Positions 59,799 to 64,000 of a stretch of 64,000 nucleotides of DNA are shown one piece after another. Made by a program: the position numbers and the translations under genes. The stretch is from Bulleidia sp. zg-1006 (lineage in GTDB: Bacteria; Bacillota_I; Bacilli_A; Erysipelotrichales; Erysipelotrichaceae). The stretch lies in the NCBI RefSeq assembly GCF_016812035.1, contig NZ_CP069178.1, positions 1,302,001 to 1,366,000 on the forward strand, read 5' to 3'. Below the pieces are notes generated by a model. The model saw nothing but the letters and a program-made list of their open reading frames with translations, did not search any database and was not told the origin of the DNA. Every line of letters starts with the position of its first letter. Positions within the stretch are counted from its first letter, which is position 1.

Positions 59799-62051
59799 TT
59801 AGTGCTTCTTAAAGCGAGCGGTTAAACGTGATAACGCATCTTCCATCGTTACTTCTTTTTTCTTTGGTTTATGATGTTTAGAAGATTTACGATACTTCAC
59901 TTGTGCATCTCTTTCTTGTAGCTTATCTAACGGTAATAACGATAACTGAACACGTTCACGATTGGTATCAATCGCATATACCCAAACGGTCACAATATCC
60001 CCAACGGATAAAATCTCACTTGGATGCTTGAATTTCTTCATTGCCATGTGCGATATATGGGCTAAACCGTCTTCATGTAAACCAATATCAATGAAAGCCC
60101 CAAAGTCAACTACATTGCGAACCGTACCACTTAACCGGTCCCCTACATGAAGATCTTCTAAACTTAGAACATCACTCTTCAACAAAGCCCCGTCAAACTG
60201 ATCACGATAATCACGCAATGGCTGACGAATCGCTTCTTCAATGTCCTTTAATGTATAGGCATCAATCCCTAAATTCTTATCCTTTGAACCATCGATAACA
60301 ATATCTTCTTGACCTAATTGAGTAATCCCGTAGGCTTCCATAACCTTACGAGCCGCTTCATAACTTTCTGGATGAATAGAGGTTTGATCTAATGGTTCTT
60401 CGCCACCTTTGATACGCAAGAAACCGGCGGATTGGGTATACGCCTTAGGACCTAGCTTCTTAACTTTTAATAATTGTTTACGATTGGTGAAACGACCATT
60501 TTCATTACGATAATTCACAATTTCTTGAGCGATTCCGGCATTTAAACCGGAAATATGGGTCAATAATTCCTTTGAAGCCGTGTTTAAGTCTGCCCCTGTT
60601 CGGTTGACCACTTTCATCGTTGCTTCTTCTAAGCGTTCCGATAGTTTCTTTTGTGGTAAATCGTGTTGATACTGACCGACACCGATGGATTGCGGATCAA
60701 TCTTAATCAATTCCGCCAGTGGATCCAACAAGCGTCTACCAATGGATACAGCCGATCTTTCTTCAACGGCTAAATCAGGAAATTCAAGCCGAGCTTCCTC
60801 TTGCGCTGACCAAACGGAAGCACCTGCTTCCGAAACAATCGCATACGCAATATCCAATTGATTTTCACGTATAACATCAGCCACTAACTTTTCAGATTCA
60901 CGAGAAGCAGTACCATTACCAATCGCGACAATTTGAACTTGGTATTTTTGCATCAAAGTCAGTAATTTCTTCTTAGAAGTTTCCACATCCTCTCCCTTTT
61001 TCGAGAATGGAAAAATCTTTTGTACCGTAAGTAGCTTTCCCGTTTCATCAATCACCGCTAATTTACAACCATTGAAATATCCCGGGTCAAAGCCCAATAC
61101 CACTCTTCCCTTCAAAGGAGCTTGACTTAATAGCTTCTCTAAATTCATGGAGAAAATTTCAATCGACTTACCTTGTGCTCTCTCACTTAAGTCCGAACGA
61201 ATTTCTCTTTCAATCGAAGGAAATAGTAATCGCTCACAACCATCTTTTGAAGCTAAGGCTAACTGTTCTTGAGCAACCGTTTTTTCGCCTTTCAACAATT
61301 CTTCCAAGGCTTCTTTTTCTAAATAATCCTTGTCATACACAAAGGAAACGGTAATCACTTTTTCCTTTTCGGCTCGATCCATCGCCATCACACGATGGTC
61401 TGCCACATAACTAATTTTTTCACTACGATCATAATACATTTCATAAGTACGCTTCTCATCTTTTGCGTCTTTTTTTAACCTGGTTTGAAGTTGTCCTGAG
61501 GTTAAAATAAACTCTTTAAAACGCCAACGCTGTTTCGCTTTATCCGACACAAATTCAGCAATAATATCTCTTGCTCCCTGTAGGGCTTCTTCAACACTTG
61601 GCACATTTTCATTCACAAACTTCTCAGCCGCTTGTTCTACACTGGCTTCCACCGGTAAAGCCAATAACCAATCCGCCAATGGTTGTAGCCCTTTCTTAAC
61701 CGCCTCGGTCGCTCTTGTCTTTTTCTTCTGAGCATAAGGACGATAAACATCTTCTACTTGCGATAACTTCTCACAAGCCTTAACTTCCTTTTCTAATTCA
61801 GGTGTTAATTTACCCTGTTCGGCAATCAACTTTAAAACCGCTTCTTTTCTTTCAGCTAATTTGTTTTGATAATCAAATTGTTTCTGAATAAAAAAAATCT
61901 GCTCTTCATCCAATCCCTTCGTCGCCTCTTTACGATAACGGGCAATAAAAGGAACGGTATTTCCTTCTTGTAATAAGGATAAGCTGTGTTCCACCTGTTC
62001 TAATTGTATTTGTAATTCTTTTGCGATATTTTGAATGATTTGTTCGTTCAT
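59799..62051 (-). CDS. tex: Tex-type RNA-binding transcription accessory protein
   Basis: The 750-residue protein has the Tex order: N-terminal helical domain (VPFIARYRKEATKGLDEEQI), the YqgF-like RNase H fold (VVLGFDPGYFNGCKLAVID), helix-hairpin-helix motifs (VVNRTGADLNTAS and ELLTHISGLNAGIAQEI), and a C-terminal S1 domain (RLSGTVRNVVDFGAFIDIGL, HEDGLAHISHM). It binds nucleic acids and affects transcription and RNA decay. ATG 62051 follows AAGTAAGGAGAAAAATT. msrA follows in the same operon. Confidence 0.96.
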   Translation of the reverse strand: MNEQIIQNIAKELQIQLEQVEHSLSLLQEGNTVPFIARYRKEATKGLDEEQIFFIQKQFDYQNKLAERKEAVLKLIAEQGKLTPELEKEVKACEKLSQVEDVYRPYAQKKKTRATEAVKKGLQPLADWLLALPVEASVEQAAEKFVNENVPSVEEALQGARDIIAEFVSDKAKQRWRFKEFILTSGQLQTRLKKDAKDEKRTYEMYYDRSEKISYVADHRVMAMDRAEKEKVITVSFVYDKDYLEKEALEELLKGEKTVAQEQLALASKDGCERLLFPSIEREIRSDLSERAQGKSIEIFSMNLEKLLSQAPLKGRVVLGFDPGYFNGCKLAVIDETGKLLTVQKIFPFSKKGEDVETSKKKLLTLMQKYQVQIVAIGNGTASRESEKLVADVIRENQLDIAYAIVSEAGASVWSAQEEARLEFPDLAVEERSAVSIGRRLLDPLAELIKIDPQSIGVGQYQHDLPQKKLSERLEEATMKVVNRTGADLNTASKELLTHISGLNAGIAQEIVNYRNENGRFTNRKQLLKVKKLGPKAYTQSAGFLRIKGGEEPLDQTSIHPESYEAARKVMEAYGITQLGQEDIVIDGSKDKNLGIDAYTLKDIEEAIRQPLRDYRDQFDGALLKSDVLSLEDLHVGDRLSGTVRNVVDFGAFIDIGLHEDGLAHISHMAMKKFKHPSEILSVGDIVTVWVYAIDTNRERVQLSLLPLDKLQERDAQVKYRKSSKHHKPKKKEVTMEDALSRLTARFKKH

Positions 62052-62139
62052 AATTTTTCTCCTTACTTTATTATCATACCATTATTTTTTTCGATAAAAA
62101 TTTTGATATACTGATAAGGGAATAAGGAGGTATTATTGT

Positions 62140-63075
62140 ATGCCTATATTTGTTTATTGGATTGTTGTTTTTATGCTTGTGTTAGCCATTTTAGTTAGCA
62201 CGCTAAATGTTGTCCCACAAGAACACGCTTATGTGATTGAAAGACTAGGTCGTTACCACACAACATGGGATGCCGGCATCCATATTAAGGTTCCTTTGAT
62301 TGATCGAATCGCAAAAAGAATGCTTTTAAAAGAACAAGTTGCTGACTTTGCGCCTCAACCGGTTATTACAAAAGACAATGTTACAATGCAAATTGACTCA
62401 GTGGTTTACTTTAAGGTTTTCTCTCCTCATCAATATGCCTATGGGGTTGAAAATCCAATTATGGCAATGGAAAATCTAACTGCCACAACACTTCGTAATA
62501 TCATTGGTGATATGGAATTAGACCAAACACTAACATCACGTGAAGCCATCAATAGCCAAATGTTACAAACAATTGATTTAGCAACGGATCCTTGGGGAAT
62601 TAAAATTACTCGTGTTGAATTGAAGAACATTCAACCACCGGCGGCGATTCGTGAATCCATGGAGAAACAGATGAAAGCTGAGCGTGAGAAACGTGCTGCC
62701 ATCTTAACTGCTGAAGGTGAAAAACAAGCTATGATTTTAGCGGCTGAAGGTAATAAAGAATCCGCTGTCTTAAATGCGGAAGCCAAGAAACAAGCAACGA
62801 TTTTGGCCGCTGAAGCTGAACGTGAAAAGGAAATCAAAGAAGCAGAAGGTCGTGCCGAAGCAATTCGTGCCATTCAACAAGCTACCGCGGAAGGTTTAAA
62901 AGCCATTAAAGAAGCCGGTGCTGATGAAACGGTTATTAAACTAAAGAGCTTAGAAGCCTTTGCCCAAGCTGCGAATGGTCAAGCCACTAAGATTATTATT
63001 CCTTCTGAAATTCAAGGCATTGCCGGTTTAGCTAAGGGAGTTTTTGAGACAATCAAAGAAGAAAAGAGTAAATAA
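62140..63075 (+). CDS. SPFH/Band 7 membrane protein (QmcA-like)
   Basis: The 311-residue protein has one N-terminal membrane segment (about 4-24), then an SPFH domain (VVPQEHAYVIERLGRYHTTW, about 25-180) and a long Ala/Glu/Lys-rich coiled coil (about 185-260) with AEGEKQA-type repeats, ending in a short helical region. Stomatin-like proteins of this kind form large membrane cages and partner with proteases such as FtsH. ATG 62140 follows AATAAGGAGGTATTATTGT. A small membrane protein gene follows after 2 bases where NfeD is often found. Confidence 0.92.
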   Translation: MPIFVYWIVVFMLVLAILVSTLNVVPQEHAYVIERLGRYHTTWDAGIHIKVPLIDRIAKRMLLKEQVADFAPQPVITKDNVTMQIDSVVYFKVFSPHQYAYGVENPIMAMENLTATTLRNIIGDMELDQTLTSREAINSQMLQTIDLATDPWGIKITRVELKNIQPPAAIRESMEKQMKAEREKRAAILTAEGEKQAMILAAEGNKESAVLNAEAKKQATILAAEAEREKEIKEAEGRAEAIRAIQQATAEGLKAIKEAGADETVIKLKSLEAFAQAANGQATKIIIPSEIQGIAGLAKGVFETIKEEKSK

Positions 63076-63077
63076 TC

Positions 63078-63347
63078 ATGGAGTTTAGAATAATCTTATT
63101 CACTTTAGTCATTATCACAGTTGTGTTCTATCTTATGATTATTGCTATCCTTTCCAGGATGAGGCATGCCGAAACCCATAAGCCAGCCAAGTTTGAAGAC
63201 CTTAAAGTTAAGCTGGAAAAGTATCTTGGAAATGTGAGTTCCGACCAATTCCCCCAGCCAAAAATTCTGGATAAGCCAGAGGCTGAACAAGGTTATGTAG
63301 TTTTAAATGGTATTAAAAGAAAACTTGAAGATTGCAAAGATTTATAA
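63078..63347 (+). CDS. Small membrane protein co-transcribed with the SPFH gene
   Basis: The 89-residue protein has one membrane span (IILFTLVIITVVFYLMIIAI, about 5-24) and a soluble charged tail (KFEDLKVKLEKYLGNVSSD...YVVLNGIKRKLEDCKDL). It is not a recognisable NfeD, but its position (2 bases after the SPFH gene, ATG at 63,078) suggests a partner of the SPFH assembly. A further start (GGAGAAAACAA-ATG-AAG) at 63,366 is cut at once by IS sequence, so a third gene of the operon has been lost. Confidence 0.65.
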   Translation: MEFRIILFTLVIITVVFYLMIIAILSRMRHAETHKPAKFEDLKVKLEKYLGNVSSDQFPQPKILDKPEAEQGYVVLNGIKRKLEDCKDL

Positions 63348-63371
63348 GAAAAATGGAGAAAACAAATGAAG

Positions 63372-63489
63372 TGACCCCCAAAAGTTAGACTTTTTTAGCG
63401 TAGCAGTTTATATGGCTGCTCCGCTATTTTTATGTAGCCAAGAGTCTAAGCCTGTATTGCACCGGACTTAGCCATCCCAGTTTCTTCTT
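63372..63489 (-). mobile_element. Right-end fragment of the IS3-family element of 10.5-11.8 kb
   Basis: From TGACCCCCAAAAGTTAGAC at 63,372 onward the sequence is the reverse complement of 11,655-11,772 with one clear mismatch over the first 100 bases, covering the orfB stop codon and terminal repeat. Similarity fades near 63,475-63,490 (CCATCCcAGTTTcTTC). The rest of the element is missing, so this is a deletion scar at the junction between the SPFH operon and foreign DNA. Confidence 0.88.
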
Positions 63490-63978
63490 TCCCCTCTATT
63501 CTCTTATCTCTAATATCTAATCTCTTATCTCTATTCTCTGGCGGACAAATGTCCGCCACTTGTCCACCATCATTTAGACAAATGTCCTCTAAAAGTCGTA
63601 TTTTTTCTTGATTTTCAAGCCTTGCTTTTCGCTTTCTTTCGCCCTCTGTTGATGATTTTCCAATGAAAAGCTCTATATCTGCCATATACAAAATCTTATC
63701 GGGTAATTGGTCTATCAGTTCCAATTCCAAAAATATTTTTATTGCCCTCTCCGCAGTACCTACTTGATGGCGTGTTATGGCGGCAATCATTTCGTTGTAT
63801 ATGGTATGTTATCTCTGAAGATCAGCTTGCCGTTGTTTTTAAGGCTCATCAGATACAATTTTAATAAAATGTTGGAATACATTACTCCGTCTTTCATACT
63901 CTCAAGTAAGGTTATGGTTTCACTTGTAAAGAAATCTTCCTTTAGCTTGAGATAATAGTATTTTTTGTTATCACTCAT
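63490..63978 (-). pseudogene. Phage-type replisome organizer N-terminal protein, frameshifted and truncated
   Basis: The first part, from ATG 63978 (MSDNKKYYYLKLKEDFF, then MYSNILLKLYLMSL and GKLIFRDNIPYTT), is the N-terminal domain of phage/Tn916-type replisome organizers. A one-base frameshift near 63,789 separates it from MIAAITRHQVGTAERAIKIF and FIGKSSTEGERKRKARL, which continue the same protein. The 3' end runs into the IS fragment, which supplies the last residues. The original would load helicase at a plasmid-like or element origin. It starts a second mobile region that leaves the window on the right; GGAGAAGAAA precedes the ATG. Confidence 0.8.
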
Positions 63979-64000
63979 TTTCTTCTCCTTGCAATAAAAA

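Overview
The window is low-GC Firmicutes DNA, most likely from an anaerobic Erysipelotrichia-type bacterium. This is an inference from the gene mix (monomeric [FeFe]-hydrogenase, a methionine T-box on metNIQ, ComFA/ComFC, secA-prfB, sortase-type surface protein, extracytoplasmic FMN-binding lipoproteins) and from codon use, not from a marker gene. No rRNA genes are present; there are two tRNAs (Ile-GAT, Ala-TGC).

Positions 1-16,965 are an accessory region on the 3' side of guaA, a known integration hot spot. It holds a probable BcgI-like restriction-modification system (specificity subunit cut by the window edge, nuclease-methylase fusion, small HTH regulator), a dead relaxase, a 5'-half remnant of a group II intron, a nucleotidyltransferase-fold protein, and then a decayed Tn1549-like conjugative element (VirB4, VirD4, DUF3801, CD1845 and DUF3847 pieces, a large serine recombinase, an IS3-family copy, a KilA-N protein). 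Next to these lies a HamA-like nuclease with the N-terminal half of a HamB-like helicase, which looks like a Hachiman-type defence system broken by the invading element. A possible piece of the helicase C-terminus lies on the far side of the conjugative debris. About 200 bp of sequence ending at guaA is repeated in diverged form near 5.1-5.35 kb, which suggests that two elements accreted at guaA.

Positions 16,963-54,771 are mainly chromosomal: guaA; T-box-controlled metNIQ; uppP; a cyclophilin; an ECF S component; HU; purine and MTA/SAH salvage (punA-mtnN); the hydrogenase; an SsuABC-like ABC transporter; a D,D-carboxypeptidase; a glutaredoxin; a flavinylated FAD reductase lipoprotein; peptidases; xth; nudC; prfB with a frameshift site; secA; comFC-comFA; ispD; two tRNAs; ogt; a processive glycosyltransferase; and a heterodimeric ABC exporter. 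Several genes here (25,886; 31,462; 34,480; 36,120; perhaps 32,735) have a -10 box exactly six bases before the ATG and no ribosome-binding site, so they are candidates for leaderless mRNAs. A separate promoter-to-terminator unit at 40,754-41,029 may encode a structured RNA. Small decayed genes lie at 27.5 kb and 47.5 kb.

Positions 54,772-64,000 hold a small membrane ORF, a 1,145-residue antigen I/II-like adhesin with four ~121-residue repeats and an SPRTG sorting signal, a long upstream control region with a palindrome and tandem 11-mers, msrA, tex and an SPFH-protein operon. The operon is cut by a fragment of the same IS3-family element seen at 10.5-11.8 kb. Beyond it a second mobile region begins with a frameshifted phage-type replisome-organizer gene.
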